From the NCBI GenBank assembly GCA_021234155.1, contig JAJEKV010000087.1, forward strand, positions 1,960,465 to 2,024,464: a DNA stretch of 64,000 nucleotides, in the 5' to 3' direction. The notes under the pieces are model-generated. The model was not told the origin of the DNA and made no database searches. It saw nothing but the letters and a program-made list of their open reading frames with translations. Shown piece by piece: positions 1 through 10,226 of this stretch. Source of the stretch: Isoetes taiwanensis (lineage: Eukaryota; Streptophyta; Lycopodiopsida; Isoetales; Isoetaceae). Positions within the stretch are counted from its first letter, which is position 1; each line of letters starts with the position of its first letter. Position numbers and translations under genes: made by a program.

Positions 1-89
1 AATTGGTTGCAAAATAGTCTAGGCGCCGTGCGAATAGGTGGCAGCGATGCTTTTATTTATTTTTTCAATGCAATTTATATAGAATAGTT

Positions 90-797
90 CTATGATCCGA
101 GTGAGCGCACCGAAGTCGTGCCCAGTATCATGTGTAGCGGCTCATCAGGTCTAATCAACTGAGCATAGCGTGTCCGAATCTGATCATATGCTGGGCATCT
201 CTGGAAAGTGTGACACTCATCCTCAACAGCTCCCGTCTGGCAGCACTTACAAACCCTATCCTGACGTGGCTCCCCAATCCATCGACCTGTCTCAATCCGA
301 AGATGGTGGGCCCTTGTGCGAATAGAGGCGATATGCCTGCGCTTTTTCATGGGTAGATGTGAACGTAGGTAGCGCTGTGGGCCTCGTTCTAATGTGGGAT
401 ATGTGCTGCTTGTAATGTGCTGTTTTGACTTGCTCCAGAGCCCTGGAATTCCAAAGCTTGTTGGAGAAACAAGCATCAAGGTAACATCTCAGGTTGTCAC
501 GATCTGCCTCTGTTTCTACCTGGATGTACATGTGCTCCTGGACATTCCATCTAGTTAGCCACTGCACTCTTTTATCCTTCCAACAATTCTTGAGTCGTTG
601 TGGTCCCATTGCCCTTTGCATAAGCCAAGTCGCGGTAGGCGATCATCATCCATATTTACCACCTTACGGAAATAGGCGATGTGTCTATCAAGGGGCGCTT
701 CTATTTGAAGTGGTGAGGAAACCTGTCTCGCAACAAAATTTAATATGGGACCGTGGATTTCACTCAGAGTGCCCGTGCTAAGAAGGCCTACGCACAC
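90..797 (-). pseudogene. LINE A ORF C-terminal region
   Basis: Three overlapping minus-strand frames (797-555, 621-292, 479-90) together give the C-terminal part of the LINE A polyprotein. The last frame contains a CKCCQTGAVEDECHTFQRC cluster. This matches the Cys/His-rich tail that many non-LTR polyproteins carry after the RT; its role is probably nucleic-acid binding. The corresponding region of LINE D (28771-28580) has the same MKKRxxIASI start and the same GRWIxEPRxxRV stretch, which confirms one family. Frameshifts separate the pieces. Confidence 0.7.
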
Positions 798-917
798 TTT
801 GTTCTAAGTCGCTCCAAGTAGCAAAAGGGACACTCTTGGGCCCCGGACTTCAACTCCATACAAAAAGCGGGCTCTACCAATACCCGAGCGGATGTGCACG
901 ATGCCCCAATCATATAG

Positions 918-1575
918 TTACGCTGCGTGGTTATTGTTCTCGCATTGCATAGAGTGCTTTCGGCCGGCCGCTACGCGCAATCTTATGGAAGTGTCAAAGA
1001 TAGTGTAGAAGGAAACTCCACTCCCGGATACTTGTAAAGTTGGGTCCCGCCACCCCATTGTCCATGAGCGGTGTTCCAACCGGTCAATGTCTGGACCAAA
1101 CAATGTTGGGGAAAGAGGACATCCCCGTGGGACCCCAATCTTCGCTAGTGAATGGTTGTTAGTCATCGTGATCCGGCTCGCGTACAACTCTCATTAACAA
1201 CTTTGTATCTTTGCATTTTGCATATATCCGAGGAACCTCTAGTTGCCACAATCTTTCCCATAACTTTTCCCGAGGCACGGTGTCAAAAGCCTTCGCAAAG
1301 TCAACAAAGCAACAATACAGGTCCCGCCGACAGTTTCTGCTATCCTCAACTAAAGTCCTCAATGTGAAGATATGATCAATGATTGAATGCCGGGGTCTGA
1401 ACCCTGCTTGTGTGAGAGCTCGCACACCTGTTGCTTCTGCCCACCTGGTCAACTGTTGCTCAATAATGCTAGCTAGCAGTTTGGCAAACACCGAACTGAC
1501 CATGATTGTTCGGTAATTGGTTGGACTATGTGGAGCTCCTGCCTTGTAAATGGGGACAACTCTGCTTGTTGGCGA
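918..1575 (-). pseudogene. LINE A reverse transcriptase, broken
   Basis: The readable frame at 1503-1159 contains SSVFAKLLASIIEQQL, then QAGFRPRHSIIDHIF and the palm block CCFVDFAKAFDTVPREKLW. The last holds the first catalytic Asp of RT motif A (FAKAFD). A shifted frame (1187-918) continues with GVPRGCPLSPTLF, the usual next block. The expected YADD motif that should follow is absent: the frame passes from IDRLEH straight to sequence that normally lies beyond it. This indicates an internal deletion removing the catalytic centre. Codons upstream to 1575 still read as RT (VVPIYKAGAPHSPTNYRTI) before the sequence is cut by the next element. Confident for family, and certain that it is not functional. 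Confidence 0.85.
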
Positions 1576-1587
1576 ATATCAATCAAT

Positions 1588-1651
1588 CAATCTTGTTAAT
1601 TTGGGATTTTTAGGTTTGGCTAAAAATCTTTTTGGAATTTTTTTTAAGTGA
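1588..1651 (+). repeat. Left terminal inverted repeat
   Basis: This 64-bp arm pairs with 5679-5742. Mismatches are limited to TA versus CT near the middle and one T/C in the CTAAAAATC stretch. The arm ends in TTTTTTTTAAGTGA on its inner side. Confidence 0.8.
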
Positions 1652-2764
1652 TTTCCTATGATTTTGAGGTATTTGGGTTGCCGAAAAAACTTATCGATTT
1701 ACAAAAATCGTAGAGAATTCTACTACTCATTTTTTCTTCTTCGAATTCCACTTTTACAGAGGGTTTTAGGTTTATAAGAGGGAAAAATCGTCTTCTAGAG
1801 CTTGCACCTGCAGCATGAGCTGGAGCCTTCACTTGGAGCCCGGAGCCGCAAGGGCATCAAGGGGTAGCAAAATCAAAAGGTGCTTCTATTTCTTATTGAG
1901 TTTCGTTGTGTATTACAGGGAAAAAATCTGAGAGAAAAGATCTGAGACAAGTTTGCAGTCCAGGTTTAGCTTGAGGCGGACCCTTTTTCTAAATGATAGC
2001 TCAAGATCAAGGCTACTATCTGTTGATGCATGTACTTTCCATAGTAAAATGATTAGGAATTTTCATAATTTTCATTTTGCATACCCATCTTTTACAAGTA
2101 AAGGCACGAAACTTTAAGATGTTAGTTGCATCACCTCCAGATACACTGATATTTTTTCCACCCCATTTTTGACATCTCCTCTAGATACAAACCATTTTGC
2201 TACTCCATTATTTGTCAAGGACATTCTTTCTTTAATTGCATGTAAGAAGCTCTTGATGCTGGAAATTTGGTTTGCAAGACATTGTGGCAAGTATGCCATT
2301 GTGCAAATATTCTAGTAATATGGTCCATTTTTATTTGCTTCGTGCAGGCTATAGCATGGAGAGCATCAGCATGCGGCTTTGTCCAATCAGCAACATTTGC
2401 TCTTAAAGAGTTAAGCCTTCTGTGTTTCTGAAGCTTGGGGACTTTCTAAACAGTATTAGACACAATTTCTTTCTCATCGATCCCGTCTTTTTTGAGGTAT
2501 GGAGCCATTTTTGCGTTAATGACAGTCTATGTTGAATGTAGTTTAACGTGGCTCTACATAGTTCCAAGTAGTATAATAAATAATTTATGGGGCAACGGCT
2601 AAAGAAATTATTTCTAGATCTGTTCAATTTATCCTTAAACTATGTTGTATCCTTAAATTATGCTGGCCGTGCATAAGGGATCATTTGTTTCTTCCTATTA
2701 TTCCACTACATACCCATGTTTGGCTTATTTTATTGCATCATTTCTGCTCTGATCATGCAATGGT

Positions 2765-2910
2765 TATTGAGCTATGAGACAGAGTTAGAGACATGGCCTC
2801 TAATTTTTTCTATGATGAAGTATAATTAGCAAGGATGTATTGAGCTATGAGACAGAGTTAGGGACATGGCCTCCAATGTTTTTGATGATGAAGTATAATT
2901 AGTAAAAAAG
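2765..2910. repeat. 73-bp tandem duplication
   Basis: Two head-to-tail copies begin TATTGAGCTATGAGACAGAG at 2765 and 2838. They differ at a few positions. The repeat lies inside the TIR element and has no coding content. Confidence 0.8.
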
Positions 2911-3303
2911 TATTTTCTCTCAAGTATTTAATTAACACATGGCTGTATTTCAAAAATTGTTCTTGCTCTAGCTTCTTCAAAGTGGGATGGTTAGGAATTG
3001 TTTCTGCAATGGATTGAATATAGGTCATTTTCAAGATTACCATGTGTTTCTGCATCTTACAAGGCAAGTATCTTCTATGAACTTATAGTTGGTATTGGCA
3101 TGCTTATAAATTTGAAACGTAGTAGCCTTCTGCATTTTCTAGACATTGCCAAGTTACTATGGTATCATGATTATAGCTCCATCAATAACAAGAATACAGA
3201 ACTTCCAGTCAAGATAGTTCAAACTGCCTATGCCTAGACAAAAAGTACAAATATCTGAAAGCAAGCTATAGATTTTCAAGAGGCATCCTTTTTTATGATC
3301 ATC

Positions 3304-3458
3304 AATAGAATAGAATAGAATAGAATAGAATAGAATAGAATAGAATAGAATAGAATAGAATAGAATAGATTTTTTAGCGTCCACGGAGACCGATTGGCTT
3401 ATGGGACCCAAACAAAAAGAGAGCAGCAAGCGTATTACTGACAGGATTAAAAAACCCC
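3304..3458 (-). mobile_element. Short retro-fragment with (TATTC)n tail
   Basis: On the minus strand this reads, from 3458 downward: GGGGTTTTTTAATCCTG, CAGTAATACGCTTGC, then GGGTCCCATAAGCC, GGTCTCCGTGGACGCTAAAA, and a tail of about 13 TATTC units (3368-3304). The first part matches the 3' end of LINE D (28390-28361). The second part matches 41041-41090. It is therefore a 5'-truncated LINE or a SINE sharing the LINE 3' end, with a pentanucleotide instead of a poly-A tail. No protein is encoded. No clear target duplication was found. Confidence 0.6.
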
Positions 3459-3833
3459 AATGCAACTGGGACTATCCTTTCAGTGTCGTTACAGAATAAA
3501 ATACATCATCCTATTTCCACTAGATCTTTTATTTTTTCCTTCGTCTGCTATCTTCATTAGTTATGTAGCAGCATCTGGGTGTGCCCTGAACTTCTGTTAT
3601 TTTGATGTGCATAATGTTGGTGAAGTAAGCGAGTCCATTGATGCTTATTGGGATTTTTTTTGTAGAAAAGTATCATATGTTTTTGCTAACCTAAGCTAGA
3701 TTTCAGAGTTGAACAGAAATGCATGTAAATCCTCCTCATCCTTCATTCTTCTGTGGCAAGGCATGTCTCACATCTCTAATGAGTTTGGATAGAGAACATG
3801 TTTGACATCTAATGGGTATGGATGGGAGAATAG

Positions 3834-3917
3834 TGCATCTTAGTGCAGATGGTATTTGTATATGCATCTTATTGCAGATGGTATTTGCATATGCATCTTA
3901 GTGCAGGTTGTATATGC
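3834..3917. repeat. 29-bp tandem repeat, three copies
   Basis: Three successive units start TGCATCTTAGTGCAGATGG or a close variant at 3834, 3863 and 3892. The repeat is non-coding and lies within the TIR element. Confidence 0.85.
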
Positions 3918-5272
3918 AATTTGTAAATTCTGTTCACTAACATTCACTGCTTGGTTTCTCCTAATGTCTCAAATATCATGGTGTATACATCATTCTGAGA
4001 TTTGCAACTTGCTCCAAAAGTAGTGTAGAAGGGCAGAAGGTTGGGCATTATTTGGTAAGATATTTGCGTTGCTGATTTTTGCATTATGAGACTAGAAGGT
4101 GTATTCAAGAGAGAGAAATGATGATGCTGGCTTGGTGATTTGTGCTTTTGGACTTGGTGCTTTTGGACTCGCACATAGTCAACAATTCTGATGTTTCAAA
4201 GTGATCCCATAGCTAGGTCGATCTTAAATCCTTGCACAGTCAGGAAAGGCAAGGCAGCAAATAAAGCCACTGCATCATGTAAGGTGCTAAGTATTTCTCT
4301 GCAAACTAATGACATGGAGCAAATTGCTATAAAGATTAATAAATATGAACTAGGGACCAAATCCCTTATTTTAGCCAGTAAGTGAGTCAATAAAGAGAAA
4401 GATTTGTGCAAACAATCCACTTTACCAACTAACTTTCCTAAACGTGGCTGCCACAAAAAAATTTTGATATTAATAGTACATTTACCATATATTGATAAAA
4501 TGTATTACTGTCAATACAAAGGTCATTCAAGTTTGAACCAAATTCTCCATCACTGAACATCTTTTGTTAGTGATATTTGCCAATTTTTCTATTATAAATG
4601 CGGGTTCAAGGGCGAAAATTCATGAGGGTATCCAGAGAAGACATCCACTTGAGACCAACACACTCCCAACACTCCCAAGTCTTTCACATTCTTCATTCTT
4701 TAATGCGGGCATCAATTGCCATCAAATATATGCTAGAATAACAGGTCTAAAAATGTGAATATGCAGATGAAGATTTTGTCACCTCCCTTGCAAAGAACAA
4801 TATTTTCTACTCAATTCCTTAAGATCCTGTGCACATTGTACTAAACCAATAGGGTGGCATAGACGCCACATTTCTTAGATGCTCTTTTCTACTCCAGAAT
4901 AATGGATAATAGACAAATAAAATGTCAATAATTGTTATGCAAGATAACACAGACTAGGATAAAATTGCAAAATAGACTACGATGAAATTGCAAAAGTAGA
5001 AACGTGTGTATACTGTATACATAACATTCAGGTTGCAATTGTGTGGCAAATGGTTTATTGGAGAAGTGCCACATGCTCCAATATAGTCATGAACATTAGG
5101 CCATATTCACATGTCATGAACATCTAGAAAGACCTGTAGAGCTGGGACATATGTTTATTCATAATAGATGCATGTTTTTTGTGATTAACATGCATTTATT
5201 GCATTCGTTCATGATGCATGCACATGTTCTTTAATCACCTCTCACAATATTTTTTTGAGATAACTCTTTTAG

Positions 5273-5340
5273 ATTTGACAAGCAAGCCACAACTTAATGA
5301 ATAGCGATTTGACAACCAAGCCACAACTTAACAAATAGCC
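5273..5340. repeat. 34-bp tandem duplication
   Basis: Two copies of GATTTGACAAGCAAGCCACA with downstream sequence lie side by side. A weaker third relative (GATTTGGAAAGCTAGCC) lies near 5391. Confidence 0.7.
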
Positions 5341-5678
5341 CCAAATAAAGTATTGGTACTAAGGCTTAGATTTCTAGATACAATTCCTTTAGATTTGGAA
5401 AGCTAGCCACAAATTTATGAGTATTTCAAGCAAACTATTGGCGCTAGGGCTTAATATGGTAATAAGAAAAATGAGCAGTCAAATGAATAGGCAAAACAAA
5501 TTCCTTTTTAGCATCCAAAGATTTCAAAGATTTAGGGTTGATTAAGAAAAGAAATAAAATATGTATAGAGCCAAATGTGTAATCCTACATGCACATCACA
5601 AAATAGAAAAATCACAACAATATCAACATAGCAGAGATTTACCATACTGCAAATCCAGTACCAAATGTGAGTATTCAG

Positions 5679-5742
5679 TCACTTAAAAAAAATTCCAAAA
5701 AGGTTTTTAGCCAAACCAGAAAATCCCAAATTAACAAGATTG
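5679..5742 (-). repeat. Right terminal inverted repeat
   Basis: Reverse complement of the arm at 1588-1651. It reads TCACTTAAAAAAAATTCC on the inner side and ends AACAAGATTG on the outer side. Confidence 0.8.
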
Positions 5743-5745
5743 ATA

Positions 5746-7070
5746 TTTTCCATGGTAGACATGATGTCTAAATTACATGACATCTAAATTATATATTCTT
5801 TGTTGGACATTGTTCGTCGTCTTGTGAACCAATAAAAATTACGCAACATTCTAGACCAATGTGCTTTGCAATTGGCATTGTTGGAGGCCTATGCCAGTTA
5901 AAAATGACACAAATGATTGTCATATAGGGCAACTCAACACAGCTGACACCGACATTTTTGCCATGTACATTGGATCTACAATGCAATGAAACTGTACTTA
6001 TGCACGACAACCTTATCATTCCTTGCAACGAAATCGTACTTCCAGACCAACATATTTGACATGCACAACTCCTTATGATTCATATTGTTGCACAAACATT
6101 TCAATAGTTGTAAATCTAACATCCAACTTGGACAATAACTTAAAAAGAGCACCATTGACAACCCTACATATGTTCCTTTCAAGATCACATGCATAAATGG
6201 CTGTTGGCTATTATATAAGTCAAATATAAGGTACGAGCAAGCTAATGCGGTATTCTTCTATGTCATTTTTGGGAGATGTCAGATCCTATGTGTTGTAAGA
6301 AAATCGCCCTCGTATGCCACATGTATGCCAAATGTGGCAACTTTAAAAAGAACCAATATACATATTTCGCAATTTTTTTACTTCAAAACGGGTTTGACAT
6401 ACTCAGTAAAATATTTCCATGTGCTTTATTTCATGCTCATACATCTGCATTCAATTGCATGTTTTGCTTTTTATTGGAGGTTTCTTTTGAGAATGGCATT
6501 TTGGCCTTCACATGCATCCGTACTATACTAGTAATGGTGCCTAGCATTGCTGGCATAAGCTAAGACTGGGCATAAGTTAAGAACGTGCAAATGATGTTGA
6601 AGAGTATGATGTGATACCCTAATGGATTGGTTTAACCTCAGTATTGTGCCAGAGCAAATAGTTGAAGGGCACGTCCCTATGTTGACCGCGACCTGATCTG
6701 AGCATAGCAAGGGTTCTGCAGGCACGAGCTCGCCAAGGTTAAGAGCATTCAGCGGCGGGGGGGAACTGCAGGACTTGTCCAAGGCAAGATGCCGATTTTC
6801 TGGCAACCAAACACTGTTGTAAACCCTCATAAACCTTCTGCGAAAACCCCTCTCCCCCTGATCAGGCTCTTGCTCCGACTCCACGGCTTGCCAAGCCAAC
6901 CGGCTCCACCTGCTCCAAAACCATGCCCTGCTCCAATTGTCTCCCTTGCCACTACCCATGTTCTGCATGCTGCTTCTGCTGCTACCGCCTCTCGCCCCGC
7001 CACCACAGTTGAAACTGCATTTGCAACTACCGCCAGTAAATAGGAATTTTTTTTTTTTTTTTTTTTTTTT
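5746..7070. other. Interval without a recognised gene, ending in a 24-bp T-run
   Basis: No coding region is convincing here. Minus-strand frames at 6194-5789 contain scattered Cys/His residues but no known motif. The stretch 6700-7040 is more GC-rich and reads as a Pro/Ala-rich low-complexity frame on plus. The homopolymer T-run at 7047-7070 directly precedes the first unit of the tandem triplication. It would read as a poly-A tail on the minus strand, so a decayed retroposed sequence ending here is possible but unproven. Confidence 0.4.
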
Positions 7071-8754
7071 TATTATTGAGAGGGAACAAAGATGATATTC
7101 TTTGCTTTGCAAGAACGAAGAGGATATTCAATTTGACATAAACTCGCAGTTTGAGTTGTCCATTAACACAGATGCTCTATGCTAACTTTGTGTGCTAAGT
7201 GTAATTGGAAGATTGGCATAAGATTAGCACAAACTTCACACCACATGCAGAAGTTACATGCCAAAATTATGAGGTATGACATTCTATTCAATGGTATTTA
7301 CATATTTTCTTTGGTCCTTTAATTGTGACATGGCTGATAGACGTATATTATTTGGATTAAACGTGCATAGACATATTGTAGCATGGGTTTACTTATGGCT
7401 CAATAAAATTCTTAATCTAATGCACCATGTGGCATCCATTTCATATTTAATGTCTACCATATGATACTTATCTACGTAAGGAAAATGCTATTCTTTTAGT
7501 AGCATGCATGTAGGCCACTCGTCATTATTAGAGTTTGCATGTAAAAGACCTTTTATTTGGGGTTTCCTATATTTGCATGCCAAGTGTGAAACAATTAGCT
7601 CACATGCAAACTTGTTGCAAAGGGCTTATATCGTGGAAAGTATTTACCCATGTATTTGCTTATGTTTTCAACCAATTTTTAATCACATATTGAGGAAAAT
7701 ATGGACGTTCAGATTTCTTTTTGAGAAAATATTAGGGTATCCATTCATAACCCTAATCGCACTGCGCCATATTCAAATGGCTTGAAGAGGGAGAGATTGA
7801 CCAAAATCTATCTCATCTATTTCTAACTTTTGATCTCATATTGGCTACAATCGAAATTTGCGTTTTCTGCATCAAATTTTGGTTCTACAAAGCTTTCTCG
7901 GTTGATTAATGTCAATTTCGATTTGGGCTAGATCTTATGTGCTCTCTAGTGATTTTGCTAAGGGTAACTCTCATCGATCGGGTCTGAGGAGGTCGCTATG
8001 GAGCCATCCAGAAAATGTTTATTGCCATTGTCTCCCTTATGCATACAATGTCTTCCTTTTGAGGAAGCCAACATTGATTCTGAAATTCTTTTTTCAACCA
8101 AATGTGGATCACTCTACACCAACTTCGACTGTATGGATAGGAGTCTTCAATACAGTCGCTTTAATCTTGCTCCCATTCTTCAATAGATTGGACTCAAGAG
8201 CAACAAACTTTTATGGAAATAAGGTTTTATCTCAAACATATGGTAGTTAAGCTATGCTCTATCTATATTAAAGTTAATTTTGAAAATATGAGATGGTCGT
8301 GGCCACTTTAGAAGAAAATACTGTCATATGCTTCATTATAGACATCTTGTTGATTTGACTTATTTACCATCCTCAAACATCTTTGTTAGGAGTGACTTTA
8401 TCACATACTCTAGTTGTGTTATGCTATTGCCTCCGTTTCCAAGATTGACATAAACTGGACATAAGCTTATCTGCAGCATTTGTATGAACATACCACGTTT
8501 AATAGTGGTCTTATATTTGATGTACATAGTTTTCATAATCTGGCCTACATATTTCTGATGCAGTTTATTGATTTATGACATGTTAAGATACAAACGTAAC
8601 AATTCAATTGAGCTTGACTCGTATTACATTTTGAACAGATCACGGTGAAGGGTGATAAACCTTCACCCTCTCATTGTTACCCTCTTTAGGCTAACCAATG
8701 TACGTTGGTCTGCAGTAACCTAGGGACTCCACCTCCTTGTTTTTGTTCATGTAG

Positions 8755-8888
8755 GATGGTGTTACGACTTCTAGTTGTTATCATAATTTGCAAAATCCGG
8801 ATAAGTTATCCGAACTCTATCATGTGTCTTGCAAGAGAGCAAGAATAAATCTTATACTTGGATATTACGTCTTGAATCTTAATGCGGG
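8755..8888 (+). other. Exon-like open segment in tandem unit 1
   Basis: After a pyrimidine-rich tract and TTCATGTAG, an open frame begins DGVTTSSCYHNLQNPDKLSE and stays open to a stop at 8888. The equivalent stretches in units 2 (about 11920) and 3 (about 15075) read the same protein for most of their length, but unit 2 shifts frame at a TCGAAC site where the others have TCCGAAC or TCTGAAC. I do not recognise the product. It may be an exon of a duplicated host gene or decayed transposon sequence. Confidence 0.3.
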
Positions 8889-9589
8889 ATAGCATTTGCT
8901 CAACTACACTCATGGTTGTACATTTAGTAAGACAAAGATTAAATCTTTTGCAAAGCGTTGATTGGTCGATTATGGATATGGATTAAGTCTTTGCCCGAGC
9001 AATTTTTCAACATGATACTCTACTTTGACTTAGAACAAGTATTCAAAAAGTAATGTTTGAACGATTACTACATATTTTAAATTTTTTTTAACTACTTATT
9101 GTATGTAGCAGTCTAGGCATGCTTTTCAACTTTGACAAAATATATGAATTCTACATGATGTTGTAAATGTTCTATCTTTTTATTAGGATATGACATACAT
9201 ATTTTGAATACAAAGTTTAAGTATATTCTAGTCTGATATTCTATTCTAACAAGGCATTACGCAGAAATTGTTATCCAAGTCTTGGCCTAAAGAGAGTTGC
9301 ACCTATTCTCTTTAGGGCTGCTTATTGGACCTTTAAGTCCTCAATCTGCAGATTAGGATGGTAAGGTCAAAAGTCTTGATGGTTCCTTTTAGGTTCTAGA
9401 AAGACTTAAGGTATTTTTTTGTATTACTCCAGTTCCTTGGTTTAACCTCGGACCATGATTTGGATATTGGTGCTTGTATTATTTTATTTATATACACATT
9501 CTGACATTTTTGTTTACATGATATAGGACATCGAAAAACACAATGATGAATTTATTTAGCTCTAGTTTTGCTGTACAGATACTTTTCAG

Positions 9590-9681
9590 CAAATACTTGA
9601 TTTACCAAAGGAGGAAAACAAAATATTATCAGATGAATATATAGCGCAATTGATGCTGAACTATACTGGTAACTCTAAGAG
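9590..9681 (+). other. 92-nt exon-like segment in tandem unit 1
   Basis: A TACTTTTCAG acceptor is followed by an open frame starting QILDLPKEENKILSDEYIAQ and running 30 codons plus two bases to an AAGAG/GTAATT donor. A second candidate exon follows at about 9959-10025, between TATTTCCAG and GTAAGTATC, with a compatible phase. The segment is identical in unit 2 (12751-12842) and lost from unit 3. Splice signals and phase suggest part of a real spliced gene, present twice, but I cannot name it. Confidence 0.4.
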
Positions 9682-10226
9682 GTAATTTGATATGTGAGAT
9701 GTGCATAAGCGTGAATGAAATTTACCTACCTACCTGGATTTTTTGGAATGGGTTTTGCCGGGTAGTGTAGGAGAAAAGAGAAAAACCTTCCAATATAAGA
9801 CTAATCTTAGTCTGATCTATGGGCAAAAGCCTTTACAAACTTCACATTTTTTTCTCCATTGGGATACACATTCAAATCAGATATCAGCTGACTGATGTTG
9901 CTCAAATCAGGGTTCAACAAGAAAAACATTGTACATATTTCCATTGTACATATTTCCAGATGCTACAGATCCATCGTGCTGATATATAGTATGGGAGACT
10001 TGACAAGGATTCTAAATGCATTTTTGTAAGTATCAGAATCTTCATGTTATTCTTCATTTCATTTTTAACACGTAGATAGAAATGAGTAGAACAAAGAATA
10101 GTGAGGGTAGGGCTCTGTGTTCTGGCCAGGTCCTACTCTTCTTGTTGTAACACCATTCTAGAAAGTATGTTCTAGTATGAATAATCAGGTGCCCCCCCAA
10201 AACTACGGTTGGAGGCAGGCTTTTTT

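Larger units (their letters stand above)
1..1575 (-). mobile_element. LINE A fragment (non-LTR retrotransposon, LLGDFNARTG-type family)
   Basis: The minus strand carries the reverse transcriptase and C-terminal part of a non-LTR retrotransposon. The order is RT fingers/palm (1575-1159), the conserved GVPRGCPLSP block (about 1130-1090), then a C-terminal region ending in a Cys/His cluster (about 480-150). The element runs off the left edge, so its 3' end is not seen. On the right it stops at 1575, where the terminal inverted repeat of a DNA element begins, so its endonuclease and RT start are missing. The same family occurs again at 28361-31743 (D), and a related endonuclease lies at 23583-24545 (C). 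Frames change several times, so the copy is dead. Confidence 0.85.
1586..5745. mobile_element. 4.15-kb DNA element with 64-bp terminal inverted repeats, apparently non-autonomous
   Basis: The segment 1588-1651 is repeated in inverted orientation at 5679-5742. By eye 61 of 64 positions match. The outer end reads CAATCTTGTTAATTTGGG. Between the arms I find no transposase-like ORF: the interior is AT-rich, with minisatellite-like duplications and a short LINE/SINE tail. This fits a non-autonomous or decayed class II element. I could not define a target-site duplication; the left arm has two extra AATC units outside the matching block, which blurs the edge. The element sits against LINE A on the left; the rest of LINE A is not found to its right. 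The superfamily is unknown. A chance inverted repeat of this length is not credible, but an inverted pair of smaller elements is possible. Confidence 0.65.
7071..10226 (+). repeat. Tandem unit 1 of a 3.16-kb head-to-tail triplication
   Basis: The unit begins TATTATTGAGAGGGAACAAA and ends near GGTTGGAGGCAGGC plus a T-run. The same order recurs at 10227 and 13402 (periods 3156 and 3175). A 62-codon frame (7276-7464) and a 93-codon frame (7504-7785) are kept in the other units but resemble nothing I know. Exon-like pieces flanked by good splice signals are annotated separately. Copies differ by scattered small changes, many of them at CG or CTG/CAG/CCG sites. Confidence 0.95.

Noticed and set aside
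3304-3368. (TATTC)n array as a telomere-like or satellite sequence
   Set aside because: It is attached to a conserved retroposon 3' end, recurs at other sites with the same attached core, and does not match the plant telomere unit TTTAGGG.
6528-7112. 194-codon minus-strand ORF
   Set aside because: Its Lys run is only the translated 24-bp T-run, and the remainder is low-complexity sequence across an apparent repeat boundary.
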